Assembly: GCA_004552305.1 (NCBI GenBank)
Contig: SFOX01000007.1
Coordinates: 8,611-72,610, forward strand
Direction: 5' to 3'
DNA: 64,000 bases
DNA from: Subdoligranulum variabile
Lineage (GTDB): Bacteria > Bacillota > Clostridia > Oscillospirales > Ruminococcaceae
The notes beneath the pieces are model-generated. The model made no database searches and was not told the origin of the DNA. It was given only the letters and a program-made list of their open reading frames with translations. Below are positions 52,812-62,281 of the stretch, piece by piece (positions within the stretch are counted from its first letter, which is position 1; each line of letters opens with the position of its first letter). The position numbers and the translations under genes were made by a program.

Positions 52812-52845
52812 AGCCGAAAGGGTTTGCAGCCCTTTCGGCTCTTTG
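52812..52845 (+). terminator. Terminator between transporter and GH2
   Basis: An 11-bp perfect stem, 52812-52822 with 52830-52840 (AGCCGAAAGGG), then CTTTG. The weak T-run suggests partial termination, leaving some read-through into GH2. Confidence 0.7.
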
Positions 52846-52875
52846 AGGTTAAATCCACACATAAGGAGTCATGTT

Positions 52876-55065
52876 ATGAGCAAGACCATTCTTTTGAACC
52901 AGAACTGGATTTTTTCCAAAGAAGGACACGACGAACCCGTCACCCTGCCCCACACCTGGAACGCCATCGATGGGCAGGACGGCGGCAATGACTACTACCG
53001 CGGCACCTGCTGCTACACCACCGTGCTGCCTGACATCGTCCTGCCGGAAAACGGACGCGCCGTTTTGCAGTTTGACGCCGTTGCCATGACCGCTGAGGTC
53101 TACCTGAACGAGCAAAAGCTCGCTGAGCATAAGGGCGGCTATTCTGCATTTTGCGTGGACATTACCGATGCGCTGCGCAACGGCAGCAACCTGCTGCGCG
53201 TGAATGTGGACAACAGCGACAACGACACCGTCTACCCGCAAAAAGCCGATTTTACCTTCTATGGCGGCATTTACCGCGATGTTACGCTGCATATTGTACC
53301 CGCTGTCCACTTTGCCCTTGCTGCAAACGGCGCGGTTCCCGTCAAGGTCACGCCTGTTGTTACCGACCTTGCCGCGCATCGCTGTGAGGTGACCGTGGAG
53401 GCGTTTGTCGTAGGCGCAAAGACCGTGCGCTTTGCGCTGGACGGGCAGGAAACCTGCGCCACTGTGCATAACGGAACCGCTAAGGCGGTGTTTACGCTGG
53501 AACACGCCCGCCTATGGGACGGCGTGGACGACCCGCATCTGTACACCGTCACTGCCTACCTTGACAACGGCGAGCAGGCATCGGCGCGCTTCGGCTGCCG
53601 CAAGTTTGAAATTGACCCGCAGAAGGGCTTTATCCTGAACGGGCGTGCCTATCCCCTGCGCGGTGTTTCCCGCCATCAGGACCGCAAGGGTGCGGGCGTG
53701 GCCATCACCAAAGAGATGATGGAAGAAGATATGGCGCTGATTCTGGAAATGGGTGCCAACACCATCCGCCTTGCCCACTACCAGCACGCACAGGCGTTCT
53801 ATGACCTGTGCGATGAAAAGGGTCTTGTCATCTGGGCGGAAATCCCCTACATCACAATGCATATGCACAACGGGCGCGCCAACACGCTGACCCAGATGGA
53901 AGAACTCATCGTGCAGAACTACAACCACCCCTGCATTGCCGTTTGGGGGCTGTCTAACGAAATTACCGCCGCATCGGCTGTCAATGAGGAGCTGCTGGAA
54001 AACCACCGCGCCCTCAACGATTTGGCGCACAAACTCGACCCGACCCGCCCGACCACGATGGCGAACGTCTTTATGCTGGAGATCACCAGCCCGATTCTGG
54101 AAATCCCCGATGTGAACAGCTACAACCTGTATTTTGGCTGGTACCTGGGCGAGCTGGACCAGAATGACGACTTTTTTGACACCTATCACGCCAAATACCC
54201 CGACCGCTGCATCGGTTTTTCGGAGTACGGCGCGGACGCGAACCCCGCCTACCAGAGCGCCCAACCCGAAAAGGGCGACTACACCGAAACCTACCAGTGC
54301 GTCTTCCACGAGCATATGGCCAAAATGATTGCCGACCGCCCGTGGCTGTGGGCGACCCATGTCTGGAATATGTTCGACTTTGCCGCCGACGGGCGCGACG
54401 AGGGCGGCAAAAACGGCGAAAACCAAAAGGGGCTTGTCACCTTTGACCGCCAAATCAAAAAGGATGCCTTCTACCTGTACAAAGCCTACTGGAGCAAGCA
54501 GCCCTTTGTGCATACCTGCGGCAGCCGCTATGTGGACCGCACCGAGGACGTGACCGAAATCAAGGTTTACTCCAACCTGCCGGAGGTTGCTCTGTACAAG
54601 GACGGTCGTCTGGTCGAAAGCAAAAAGGGTGATAAGGTGTTTGTTTTTAACGTACCCATCTCCGGCAAGCACAGCATCAAAGCCCGCGCGGGTGCGTATT
54701 CCAGCGTGATTCTGGTCAACAAAGTTTCCGAACCGAACCCCTCCTATGCCATGTCCAACCGTCAGGTCGTGAACAACTGGTTTGACGGTGAGCTGGATGA
54801 AACCTGCTGGAGCGTCAAGGACAATATGGCAGCTGCCATGGCGGACGCGAAGGTCGGACCCGTCTTAAAAGCCATCACTGACAAGGCGGCTGCCGCCCGC
54901 GGTGATGTCGCCGCCGCCGTCAAGGACAACCCCGCGCTGGTTGCCATGATGGAGCGCGCCATGCAGCGTATGACCGTTGAGGGTATGCTCAAGCAGGCAG
55001 GCGCCGATGCCGAGAGCATCAAGCAGCTGAACCGTGTTTTGCAGGGCATCCGCAAGGAGGGATAA
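52876..55065 (+). CDS. GH2 beta-galactosidase/beta-glucuronidase family enzyme with helical tail
   Basis: 729 residues. Sugar-binding jelly roll (1-170), Ig-like domain, TIM barrel (about 255-560) with ANTIRLAHYQHAQAFYDLCD, acid/base in WGLSNEI (near 370) and nucleophile in GFSEYGADAN (near 455), then an Ig-like domain to about 620. About 110 further residues are Ala/Met-rich helix (ITDKAAAARGDVAAAVKDN, MVEGMLKQ-like). No signal peptide. Start ATG 52876, 7 bases after AAGGAG. Four bases separate it from the isomerase gene. Confidence 0.92.
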   Translation: MSKTILLNQNWIFSKEGHDEPVTLPHTWNAIDGQDGGNDYYRGTCCYTTVLPDIVLPENGRAVLQFDAVAMTAEVYLNEQKLAEHKGGYSAFCVDITDALRNGSNLLRVNVDNSDNDTVYPQKADFTFYGGIYRDVTLHIVPAVHFALAANGAVPVKVTPVVTDLAAHRCEVTVEAFVVGAKTVRFALDGQETCATVHNGTAKAVFTLEHARLWDGVDDPHLYTVTAYLDNGEQASARFGCRKFEIDPQKGFILNGRAYPLRGVSRHQDRKGAGVAITKEMMEEDMALILEMGANTIRLAHYQHAQAFYDLCDEKGLVIWAEIPYITMHMHNGRANTLTQMEELIVQNYNHPCIAVWGLSNEITAASAVNEELLENHRALNDLAHKLDPTRPTTMANVFMLEITSPILEIPDVNSYNLYFGWYLGELDQNDDFFDTYHAKYPDRCIGFSEYGADANPAYQSAQPEKGDYTETYQCVFHEHMAKMIADRPWLWATHVWNMFDFAADGRDEGGKNGENQKGLVTFDRQIKKDAFYLYKAYWSKQPFVHTCGSRYVDRTEDVTEIKVYSNLPEVALYKDGRLVESKKGDKVFVFNVPISGKHSIKARAGAYSSVILVNKVSEPNPSYAMSNRQVVNNWFDGELDETCWSVKDNMAAAMADAKVGPVLKAITDKAAAARGDVAAAVKDNPALVAMMERAMQRMTVEGMLKQAGADAESIKQLNRVLQGIRKEG

Positions 55066-55068
55066 ACC

Positions 55069-55917
55069 ATGCCGATACACGCCGTCCAACAGTTTATGCT
55101 GGGAACCGTTTTAAGCAATGAAAACGAGGCACGCCAGACGCTGGCTGCTATGAAAACCGCCGGCTACGACGGCATTGAGCTGTGCGGGTTTATGATTCAC
55201 CCCATCGGCTTTATGGTGCGGCTGCTGACCAAGGCGGCGGGTATGCCCGTGGGCAAGGGCGGCAACCTTGACTGGCACAAGCTGGTCAAGGACGCCGACC
55301 TGCAGGTCGTCAGCCTGCACACCGATTTGGGCAGCTTAGAGCGCGATGCCAAGGCGGTGGCGGACGAAGCCAAAAGCTTTGGCACCAAATATGTCGTTAT
55401 TACCGGAATGTACCGCTTTGATTACGGCGATGAAGCCACGATGCACGACCTTGCCGCACGGCTGAACAAGGCAGGCGCGGCGCTAAAAGCTGAGGGCGTG
55501 GAGTTGCTCTACCACAACCACAACTGCGAGCTGCGCCATGTGAACGCCGAAAAGCGTGCCTACGACATTTTGCTGGAGGAAACCGACCCGCAGTTCGTCA
55601 ACTTTGAGTTTGACAGCTACTGGTTCACCGAGGGCGGCGCGAACGCCCTTGCGTGGATGCAGCGCCTTGGCACCCGCATGAAGCTGTGGCACATCAACGA
55701 CCGCGGCACCCGCCTTACGGGCAGCGCTGTAACGCCGATTTTGAAAACCGACAGCATGGAGCTGGGCGCCGGCAATATGGACCTCGACAGCCTGATGGCA
55801 CAGGCGCTTTCTGTTGGCGTGGATGCCGTGATTCTGGAAAGCCACCGCAACTGGTTGGATAACTCCCCCATCAAGAGTTTGCAGGTCAGCGCCGAATATC
55901 TCAAACAGCATAGCTAA
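55069..55917 (+). CDS. Sugar phosphate isomerase/epimerase (TIM-barrel, AP-endonuclease 2 fold)
   Basis: 282 residues. Metal-site motifs VELLYHNHNCEL (near 145), VNFEFDSYW (near 180) and KLWHINDRG (near 205) with the closing GVDAVILESHRNW match the xylose-isomerase-like group (IolE/IolH, YcjR). Likely isomerises or dehydrates a sugar released by GH2. Translationally close to GH2, terminated by a hairpin. Confidence 0.92.
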   Translation: MPIHAVQQFMLGTVLSNENEARQTLAAMKTAGYDGIELCGFMIHPIGFMVRLLTKAAGMPVGKGGNLDWHKLVKDADLQVVSLHTDLGSLERDAKAVADEAKSFGTKYVVITGMYRFDYGDEATMHDLAARLNKAGAALKAEGVELLYHNHNCELRHVNAEKRAYDILLEETDPQFVNFEFDSYWFTEGGANALAWMQRLGTRMKLWHINDRGTRLTGSAVTPILKTDSMELGAGNMDLDSLMAQALSVGVDAVILESHRNWLDNSPIKSLQVSAEYLKQHS

Positions 55918-55921
55918 ACTT

Positions 55922-56010
55922 CAATCCCCTGCCCGAAAGGACAGGGGATTTGTTTTCCTACGTTGACATTTGATTTTTTTATGATACACTTGGGGTAGAA
56001 AATCAGAAGT
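55922..56010 (+). repeat. Terminator-promoter module, copy 1
   Basis: Hairpin AATCCCCTG/CAGGGGATT (55923-55950) with T-tail, a spacer, a promoter (TTGACA 55963-55968, 16 bp, TACACT 55985-55990) and GGGTAGAAAATC. About 85 percent identical by eye to 56602-56690. Here it ends the isomerase transcript and starts the VOC gene. Confidence 0.8.
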
Positions 56011-56055
56011 TGGCGAGAAGTAGCCGCAACAAAGTAGAAGAAAGGTAAATATACC

Positions 56056-56436
56056 ATGAACCTAAAAAAAGTTCATCACATTGCCATTATTGGGAGCAAC
56101 TATGAGCAATCAAGGCACTTTTATGTGGATCTGTTAGGTTTTTCTGTCATTCGAGAGAATTACAGACCGGAACGTGATGATTACAAAATTGATCTTCAAC
56201 TCGATGAGATGGAAATAGAACTTTTTATCATTAAAAATTGTCCGAAGCGCCCCAGTTATCCAGAGGCTTACGGTCTCCGTCATCTCGCCTTTGCTGTAGA
56301 CTCGGTCGATAATACCGTAAAGGAATTGAATAAAAGGGGCATCATAACTGAGCCGATCAGACTCGATATTTACACAGGTAAAAAAATGACCTTCTTTTTT
56401 GACCCTGACAATCTTCCCTTGGAAATTCACGAATAA
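56056..56436 (+). CDS. VOC-family (glyoxalase I-like) metalloprotein
   Basis: 126 residues: opening HHIAIIGSNYEQSRHFYVDL, middle YGLRHLAFAVD and ending DPDNLPLEIHE give the paired beta-alpha-beta-beta-beta units and metal ligands His/Glu. Resembles the YaeR/GloA2 group. Base composition is clearly more AT-rich than the flanking glycosidase genes, suggesting recent transfer. Confidence 0.88.
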   Translation: MNLKKVHHIAIIGSNYEQSRHFYVDLLGFSVIRENYRPERDDYKIDLQLDEMEIELFIIKNCPKRPSYPEAYGLRHLAFAVDSVDNTVKELNKRGIITEPIRLDIYTGKKMTFFFDPDNLPLEIHE

Positions 56437-56601
56437 AGTATTGCAGTTAAAATATGTACCCTGTTTTGGACCGCGATTTTATCAATTCAAGTTTATCAAA
56501 ACAGCCCTTTTGCGGATAATATTGTAGTGCGCGGAGATAGACCGTTCCCTACAAACCCGCCGAAAGTTCGCAACCATCCCGTTGGATTTATCGACAGTGC
56601 G

Positions 56602-56690
56602 CAATCCCCTGCCCGAAAGGGCAGGGGATTTGTTTTTCCTGCGTTGAAAATTGGTTTTTTGTGTGATATACTTAGGGCAGAAAATCGGGA
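56602..56690 (+). repeat. Terminator-promoter module, copy 2
   Basis: Same arrangement as copy 1: hairpin AATCCCCTGCCC (56603 on), T5, promoter TTGAAA (56644-56649), 17 bp, TATACT (56667-56672), then GGGCAGAAAATC. It precedes the hydrolase-like gene. The rest of the 56437-56709 gap shows no gene. Confidence 0.8.
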
Positions 56691-56709
56691 TTTGTGGAGG
56701 ATAACTATT

Positions 56710-57312
56710 GTGGATAAAGCAGTTATTTATATACATGGAAAAGGTGGTAATGCTGAAGAAGCTATTCATTACAAACCGCTCTTTAGTAATTGTGATGTGA
56801 TTGGTCTCGACTATACTGCACAGTTTCCATGGGAAGCAAAAGAAGAATTTCCATTACTTTTTAATTCAATTTATAGAAACTACAAGACTGTTGAAGTAAT
56901 TGCCAATAGCATTGGAGCGTATTTTGCTATCAATGCCTTATCAAATCAGCAAATAGAGAAAGCATATTTTATTTCGCCCGTTGTAGATATGGAAAGGCTT
57001 ATTGCTGATATGATGATTTGGGCAAATGTTACAGAGGATGAACTCAAAGAGAAAAAAGAAATTCAGACAACCTTTGGAGAGACCCTTTCATGGGATTATC
57101 TTTGCTATGCAAGAGAAAATCCTATTATATGGGAAATCCCAACGCACATTTTGTATGGTGAAAAAGATAATCTTACCGCTTATGGAACGATATTTGAATT
57201 TGTACAGAGGACTAATTCAACACTTTCTATTATGAAAAATGGAGAGCATTGGTTTCATACGGATGAACAAATAAAATTTCTTGATGAATGGATAATAAAA
57301 TCTTCCAAATAA
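56710..57312 (+). CDS. Small alpha/beta-hydrolase-fold protein
   Basis: 200 residues from GTG 56710 after GGAGG. Opening YIHGKGGNAEEA (oxyanion region), nucleophile elbow-like ANSIGAYFA (Ser near 70), an acid in LYGEKDNL (near 155) and a His in NGEHWFHT (near 183). Could be an esterase or peptidase-like hydrolase. AT-rich like the VOC gene and unlike its surroundings. Confidence 0.8.
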   Translation: MDKAVIYIHGKGGNAEEAIHYKPLFSNCDVIGLDYTAQFPWEAKEEFPLLFNSIYRNYKTVEVIANSIGAYFAINALSNQQIEKAYFISPVVDMERLIADMMIWANVTEDELKEKKEIQTTFGETLSWDYLCYARENPIIWEIPTHILYGEKDNLTAYGTIFEFVQRTNSTLSIMKNGEHWFHTDEQIKFLDEWIIKSSK

Positions 57313-57333
57313 ATTCCAGTTTGTCGGGCCAAT

Positions 57334-57382
57334 AGCGAAAGGCGGGAGCATCGGTCAAGATGCTCCCGCCTTTCGCTTTCTC
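57334..57382. terminator. Bidirectional terminator at the AT-rich/GC-rich boundary
   Basis: A 19-bp perfect stem, 57334-57352 with 57359-57377, then TTCTCT on plus; convergent genes on both sides. Confidence 0.85.
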
Positions 57383-57404
57383 TGTATTTCTACCCAGTGA
57401 CACA

Positions 57405-58016
57405 TCACACCGCCATAGGCGCGATGACAAACCGCACCTCCTGCACTGTCTGCGACAGAGCGTACCACGTTTCCTGCTGCGCCGCGTTGTCCGGGTCATA
57501 CTGCACATCCCCCGCATACATCACGGCATAGGTGGCGTCCTCTGTGGCAAACAGATACTGGCCGATGCCTGCCAGCCCGCTTTGGGCAAATTCCTCCGCC
57601 GACATGGAGTAGTCTGCGTACTGGAACACGGTGAACAGGCTTCCGCGGTAGAAAGTCCCGTCCTCATAGACAGACTTCGCGCAAAACTCCCACATGGCGG
57701 AGTTGTAGGGAAGGAAGGAATCCTGCACCACCTCATACTTCCCCACCCAGCTATCGGGCAGCAGCACCGTCACGCCGATGCCTGCCAGCTCCACCGTCTC
57801 CTGCTGCGCGGGGACTTCCGTGACCGTCTCCCGGCTGAACGCCAGCGCGCCCACCGCGCCGCTGCACGCCATCAGCACGATAACGGCGGCGATGCCCGCT
57901 ATTTTCCGCCGCAGGCCGCTCCGCCGCTGCCGCCCGTAGTTGGGCATGTGCTCCGCCTGCGCCACCAGCCGGTCATCCATATTGCCGATCCGCTGGGAAA
58001 GCTGCTCCTTATTCAT
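57405..58016 (-). CDS. Membrane-anchored partner of the upstream sigma factor (putative anti-sigma)
   Basis: 203 residues: cytosolic N-terminus of about 37 residues (MNKEQLSQRIGNMDDRLV), one transmembrane helix (about 38-60), then an extracytoplasmic domain. Overlaps the sigma gene by 4 bases (ATGA). The arrangement matches ECF sigma/anti-sigma pairs; no zinc-binding anti-sigma motif is seen, so the role is inferred from position and topology. Confidence 0.7.
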   Translation of the reverse strand: MNKEQLSQRIGNMDDRLVAQAEHMPNYGRQRRSGLRRKIAGIAAVIVLMACSGAVGALAFSRETVTEVPAQQETVELAGIGVTVLLPDSWVGKYEVVQDSFLPYNSAMWEFCAKSVYEDGTFYRGSLFTVFQYADYSMSAEEFAQSGLAGIGQYLFATEDATYAVMYAGDVQYDPDNAAQQETWYALSQTVQEVRFVIAPMAV

Positions 58017-58570
58017 ATCTCCACCCCTTCACTTTCCAGATAGTCCCGGAGCTTTCGCCGCATGGCCAGCAGCATGGATTTCACCTTGCTCTCGCTGAAG
58101 CCGGTGGCTTCGCAGATCGCCCCGATAGAGTCAAAATACCAGTACCGCCGGATGAAAACATCCCGCTTCTCCCGGCTCTGCTCCCAAAGAAACGCGTCAA
58201 TGATCCGTTCGATGCGCCGGTTCTCCATCTCGTCCTCCACGTCGTCCGTCCCGGAAACACAGTCTCCCAGCTCCTCCAGTGAGACGACCGCAGCGGGATT
58301 TCGCTTGGCGGCGGACAGATATTCCCACTTTTTCAGCGCCAAATTCCGAGTAATACGACTGACGAACACGGAAAACCGGCTGGGTCTTTGCTCGGGAATG
58401 GCGTTCCAAACGGCGAAATAGGTGTCGTTCAGACATTCCTCACAGTCCTCCGGGGCTTTCAGAATGTTGCGGGCGATGCTGCCGCACAGCCCGCCGTATT
58501 TCGTGGCAGTGGCCTCGATAGCCGTCTCGTCGCGCTGCCAGTACAGGCCGATGAGCGCCGTATCTTCCAA
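58013..58570 (-). CDS. ECF-type RNA polymerase sigma factor
   Basis: 185 residues from a TTG start after AAGGGAG. Region 2 (DCEECLNDTYFAVWNAIP, near 40-60) and region 4 (IGAICEATGFSESKVKSML, near 150-170) are clear. A longer open frame to 58612 exists but the ribosome site favours the TTG. Paired with a membrane protein that probably holds it inactive until an envelope signal. Confidence 0.88.
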   Translation of the reverse strand: MEDTALIGLYWQRDETAIEATATKYGGLCGSIARNILKAPEDCEECLNDTYFAVWNAIPEQRPSRFSVFVSRITRNLALKKWEYLSAAKRNPAAVVSLEELGDCVSGTDDVEDEMENRRIERIIDAFLWEQSREKRDVFIRRYWYFDSIGAICEATGFSESKVKSMLLAMRRKLRDYLESEGVEI

Positions 58571-58826
58571 AGAAATCACTCCCTTGCCGTTTTTTATGAA
58601 GGCCGCCTTCACCTATACAGTACGGTTTTCCGCCGTTTCGTCGCGGTGCTTTTAAAAAATCTTAGCATATTTCCCTCATCACTTCAACCATGCCCCTTCC
58701 CCGCTATTCTCCAACTACTATCACGCCTGCGCTGGCCGCCCTTGCATTCCCGTCTTGTTTTTGTGTCGGCGGTATGGTATTATTACCGTGAAATATTGTG
58801 CAATGCGCACGAAGGAGAGAACGACT

Positions 58827-61418
58827 ATGGCCACATTTACCGTGAACGGCGCTGCCGTTACCGTAGAAAAGAACCAAAAGCTCATCCGCTTCCTGCGGGA
58901 CGAGCTGCATCTGACCTCCGTGAAGGACGGGTGCAGCGAGGGCGCCTGCGGCACGTGCCATGTGCTCATCGACGGCAAGCCCACCAAGGCCTGCATCCCT
59001 CAGACGGACAAGCTGGAGGGCAAGACCATCCTCACCGTGGAGGGTCTGACCGACTGGGAAAAGCAGGTCTACACCTTCGCCTTCGGCGAGGCGGGCGCGG
59101 TGCAGTGCGGCTTCTGCATCCCCGGCATGGTGATCTCCGCCAAGGGATTGCTGGACGTGAACCCAGACCCCACCCGTGAGGAGGCCGCCTTTGCCATCCG
59201 CAACAACATCTGCCGCTGCACCGGCTACGTGAAGATCATCGACGGCATCCTGCTGGCGGCGAAGATCTTCCGGGAGGGCAAGCTGCCCCAGGCATCCGCC
59301 GATGACTGGCAGATGGGCAGCCGCGTCCACCGGCTGGACGTGGCGGAGAAGGTGCAGGGCTACGGCCAGTACCCCGACGACGTGTACGTGGACGGCATGT
59401 GCTACGGCGGCGCGGTACGCAGCCAGTACGCCCGTGCCCGGGTGCTGTCCATCGACACCAGCGAGGCCGAGGCGCTGCCCGGCGTGGTCTGCGTGGCCAC
59501 GCAGAAGGACATCCCCGGCAAGGTCAACGTGGGCCACATCAAGAAAGACCAGCCCACCCTTATCGGCGTGGGCGAGATCACCCACTATCTGGGCGACAGC
59601 GTGGCGCTGATCTGCGCCGTGGATCAGGAGACGGTGGAGGCCGCCAAGAAGCTGGTGAAGGTGGAGTACGAGGTGCTGCCCGCCATCCATAACCCGGCGG
59701 AGGCCGCCGCGCCCGGTGCGCCGTTGGTGTTCGAGGGCGACGAGAGCAACGTGCAGGCGTACAAGCACGTGTCCCGTGGCGACGCGGAGACCGCCATCAA
59801 AAATTCCAAATATGTGCTGACGGAGCACTTCTCCACCCCCTGGACGGAGCACGCCTTCCTTGAGCCGGAGTGCTGCGTGGCGCTGCCCCTGGACAACGGC
59901 GGCGTGAAGCTGCTGACCACGGATCAGAGCGCCCACACCACCATGCACGAGTGTGCCGCCATGCTGGGCGTGGACTATGACCACTGCCAGGTACAGAATA
60001 TGCTGGTGGGCGGCGGCTTCGGCGGCAAGGAGGATATGTCCGTGCAGCACCACGCGGCGCTGCTGTGCTACCTGACTCGAAAGCCCGTCAAGTTCAAACT
60101 CAGCCGTCAGGAGTCCATTTTGGTCCACCCCAAGCGCCACGCCTTCGACATGGACTTCACCATGGGCTGCGACGAAAACGGCATCATCCAGGGCGTGAAG
60201 GCCAGCGTGGTGTCCGACACCGGCGCGTTCGCCTCCCTGGGCGGCCCGGTGCTGGAGCGGGCCTGCACCCACGCCGCCGGGCCGTATGCCTACGAGAATT
60301 TTGAGATCGAGGGCCGCGCCTACTACACCAACAACCCGCCCGCCGGCGCGTTCCGGGGCTTCGGCGTGACCCAGACCTGCTTCTGCACGGAGACGCTGCT
60401 AAACCAAATGGCGGAGCTGGTGGGCATCTCCCCCTGGGAGATCCGCTACCGCAACGCCATCCGTCCCGGCGGCGTGCTGCCCAACGGGCAGATCGTGGAC
60501 GATTCCACCGGCCTGGTGGAGACGCTGGAGGCCATCAAGCCCGCCTATGACGAGGCGGTGCAAAACGGCGACCCGGTGGGTCTTGCCTGCGCCATGAAGA
60601 ACGCCGGCGTGGGCGTGGGTCTGCCCGACTGGGGACGCTGCAAGCTCATCGTGGAGGACGACGGAAAGGTACACATCTACTCCGGCGCAAGCTGCATCGG
60701 CCAGGGATTGGGCACGGTGCTGGTGCAGGTGGTGGTGACCAACACCGGGCTGCACCGGGACGACATCGTGTACGAGCGCAGCAACACCTGGATCGCGCCG
60801 GACTCCGGCGACACCTCCGGCAGCCGTCAGACACTGGTGACGGGCGAGGCCACCCGCCGGGCCTGTGAAAAGCTGAAGGCGGAGCTGGACAAGGGCAATA
60901 CGCTGGCTGATCTGAAGGGCCGGGAGTTCTACGGCGAGTATTTGGCCAAGACCGACCCCCTGGGCGCGGACGTGCCCAACCCGGTGAGCCACGTGGCCTA
61001 CGGCTACGCCACCCAAATGTGCATTTTGGATAGAGAGACGGGCCGGGTGAAGAAGATGGTGGCCGCTCACGATGTGGGCAAGGCCGTGAACCCCCTGAGC
61101 ATCGAGGGGCAGATCGAGGGCGGCGTGGTCATGTCCATGGGCTACGCTCTGACGGAGAAGTACCCCATCGACGAGAACTGCAAGCCCACCGCCAAATACG
61201 GTATGCTGGGCCTGTTCCGCGCCAATCAGATCCCCCCGGAGATCCAGGCCATCGTGGTGGAAAAGCCCGGATTGAACGTGGCCGGCGGCGCTATCGGCAT
61301 CGGCGAGATCACGTCCATCCCCACCGCCCCCGCCATCGCGGAGGCCTACTACCAGCTCACCGGGGAGCGGGAATTTGACCTGCCCCTGAAGAACACACCC
61401 TACGCCCCGAAGAAGTGA
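58827..61418 (+). CDS. Xanthine dehydrogenase-like molybdenum hydroxylase (probably selenium-dependent type)
   Basis: 863 residues, one chain. Two [2Fe-2S] domains at the N-terminus: DGCSEGACGTC with KAC (about 38-59), then CGFCIPG and NICRCTGY (about 99-136). The molybdopterin domains follow (about 175-863) with GGGFGGKED, AFRGFGVTQ, GQGLG and the active-site Glu in GIGEITSIPTAP near the C-terminus. No FAD domain. This layout matches the selenium-dependent xanthine dehydrogenases of Clostridia. Strongly GC-rich codon use. Start after AAGGAGAG. No molybdenum or selenium cofactor genes nearby. Confidence 0.85.
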   Translation: MATFTVNGAAVTVEKNQKLIRFLRDELHLTSVKDGCSEGACGTCHVLIDGKPTKACIPQTDKLEGKTILTVEGLTDWEKQVYTFAFGEAGAVQCGFCIPGMVISAKGLLDVNPDPTREEAAFAIRNNICRCTGYVKIIDGILLAAKIFREGKLPQASADDWQMGSRVHRLDVAEKVQGYGQYPDDVYVDGMCYGGAVRSQYARARVLSIDTSEAEALPGVVCVATQKDIPGKVNVGHIKKDQPTLIGVGEITHYLGDSVALICAVDQETVEAAKKLVKVEYEVLPAIHNPAEAAAPGAPLVFEGDESNVQAYKHVSRGDAETAIKNSKYVLTEHFSTPWTEHAFLEPECCVALPLDNGGVKLLTTDQSAHTTMHECAAMLGVDYDHCQVQNMLVGGGFGGKEDMSVQHHAALLCYLTRKPVKFKLSRQESILVHPKRHAFDMDFTMGCDENGIIQGVKASVVSDTGAFASLGGPVLERACTHAAGPYAYENFEIEGRAYYTNNPPAGAFRGFGVTQTCFCTETLLNQMAELVGISPWEIRYRNAIRPGGVLPNGQIVDDSTGLVETLEAIKPAYDEAVQNGDPVGLACAMKNAGVGVGLPDWGRCKLIVEDDGKVHIYSGASCIGQGLGTVLVQVVVTNTGLHRDDIVYERSNTWIAPDSGDTSGSRQTLVTGEATRRACEKLKAELDKGNTLADLKGREFYGEYLAKTDPLGADVPNPVSHVAYGYATQMCILDRETGRVKKMVAAHDVGKAVNPLSIEGQIEGGVVMSMGYALTEKYPIDENCKPTAKYGMLGLFRANQIPPEIQAIVVEKPGLNVAGGAIGIGEITSIPTAPAIAEAYYQLTGEREFDLPLKNTPYAPKK

Positions 61419-61747
61419 CCAAGAAGCGCCCCGAACGGGGCGCTCCCAGGCTGTCGAAAAAGCCTTCGGCTCTTTCGACAGCCTGAAATAATGGCGTTAT
61501 TTTTGTGCCGCCTTGCGGCACGAAAATAGTCGCTTCGCGCCGCGAAGCAAGTACCCTTGGGGTGCTCCACGCACGCCTTGCAAGGCAAGGCTTTGCGTAA
61601 AGGAACAGCTAACCACGTAGAGAGGGTTTATCGACATGCTCGGAAGCGCCCCGAACGGGGCGCTTCTTTACACGGCAAGATTTTCCGTGGGATTTCCCAC
61701 GGAACGGTGTATGATACAGTAGAAACCCGCAGGAGAGGAGGGATCGC
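61419..61747. repeat. Repeat-rich intergenic region, left inverted-repeat arm
   Basis: Hairpin AGCGCCCC-GAAC-GGGGCGCT (61425-61444), repeated at 61648-61667. A longer hairpin from AGGCTGTCGAAA to TTCGACAGCCT (61448-61483). GTGCCGC-CTT-GCGGCAC near 61508. Then ACGCCTTGCAAGGCAAGGCT (from 61572) and AGAGAGGGTTTATCGACA (61618-61635), both present inverted at the window end. No gene seen. Confidence 0.7.
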
Positions 61748-62281
61748 GTGGACGACAGACAGACGATGGAACGCATCGCCGGCGGCGATGAAGCGGCGCT
61801 GCAAGCGCTGCTGCGGCGATTCGGGCCGCTGATCCGCTACATCCTGCGGCCCATCCTGACGGATGAACGGGATCGGGAGGAGTGCTTCGCCGACATCTCC
61901 CTGCGGATATGGCAGAACGCGGCGGGCTTTGACAGCGAAAAGGGCAGTCTGAACAGCTGGCTGACAGCTCTGAGCCGCAACGCCGCGCTGAACCGCGCCC
62001 GCGGGCAGCGCCAATCCGACACACCGCTGGAGGACAGCGACGCCCACGGCCACAGCGCCGAGGAGGAGCTGCTGCGCCGGGAGCGGCGCTCCCGGCTGCG
62101 TGCCGTCATCGCGGCGCTGCCGGTGCAGGAGCGCGATCTTTTCTATCGAAAATACTACTACTGCCAGTCCACCGCCCAAATGGCCGCCGAGCTGGGCCTG
62201 ACGGAGCGGGCGGTGGAGGGGCGGCTATACCGCCTGCGGCAGGGGTTGCGCCAAAAGTTAGGGGGTGAGCTGGATGACTGA
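61748..62281 (+). CDS. ECF-type RNA polymerase sigma factor
   Basis: 177 residues from GTG 61748 after AGGAGGG. Region 2 (DREECFADISLRIWQNAAGF, near 40-58), linker, and region 4 (CQSTAQMAAELGLTERAVEG, near 140-160). Overlaps the next gene by 8 bases, so sigma and membrane partner are co-translated. Confidence 0.9.
   Translation: MDDRQTMERIAGGDEAALQALLRRFGPLIRYILRPILTDERDREECFADISLRIWQNAAGFDSEKGSLNSWLTALSRNAALNRARGQRQSDTPLEDSDAHGHSAEEELLRRERRSRLRAVIAALPVQERDLFYRKYYYCQSTAQMAAELGLTERAVEGRLYRLRQGLRQKLGGELDD

Noticed and set aside
51310..55917. C-glycoside-cleaving (Dgp/Dfg-like) operon
   Set aside because: A TIM-barrel isomerase and MFS carrier are present, but no Gfo/Idh oxidoreductase or small C-deglycosylase subunit is seen; GH1 and GH2 point to ordinary O-glycosides.
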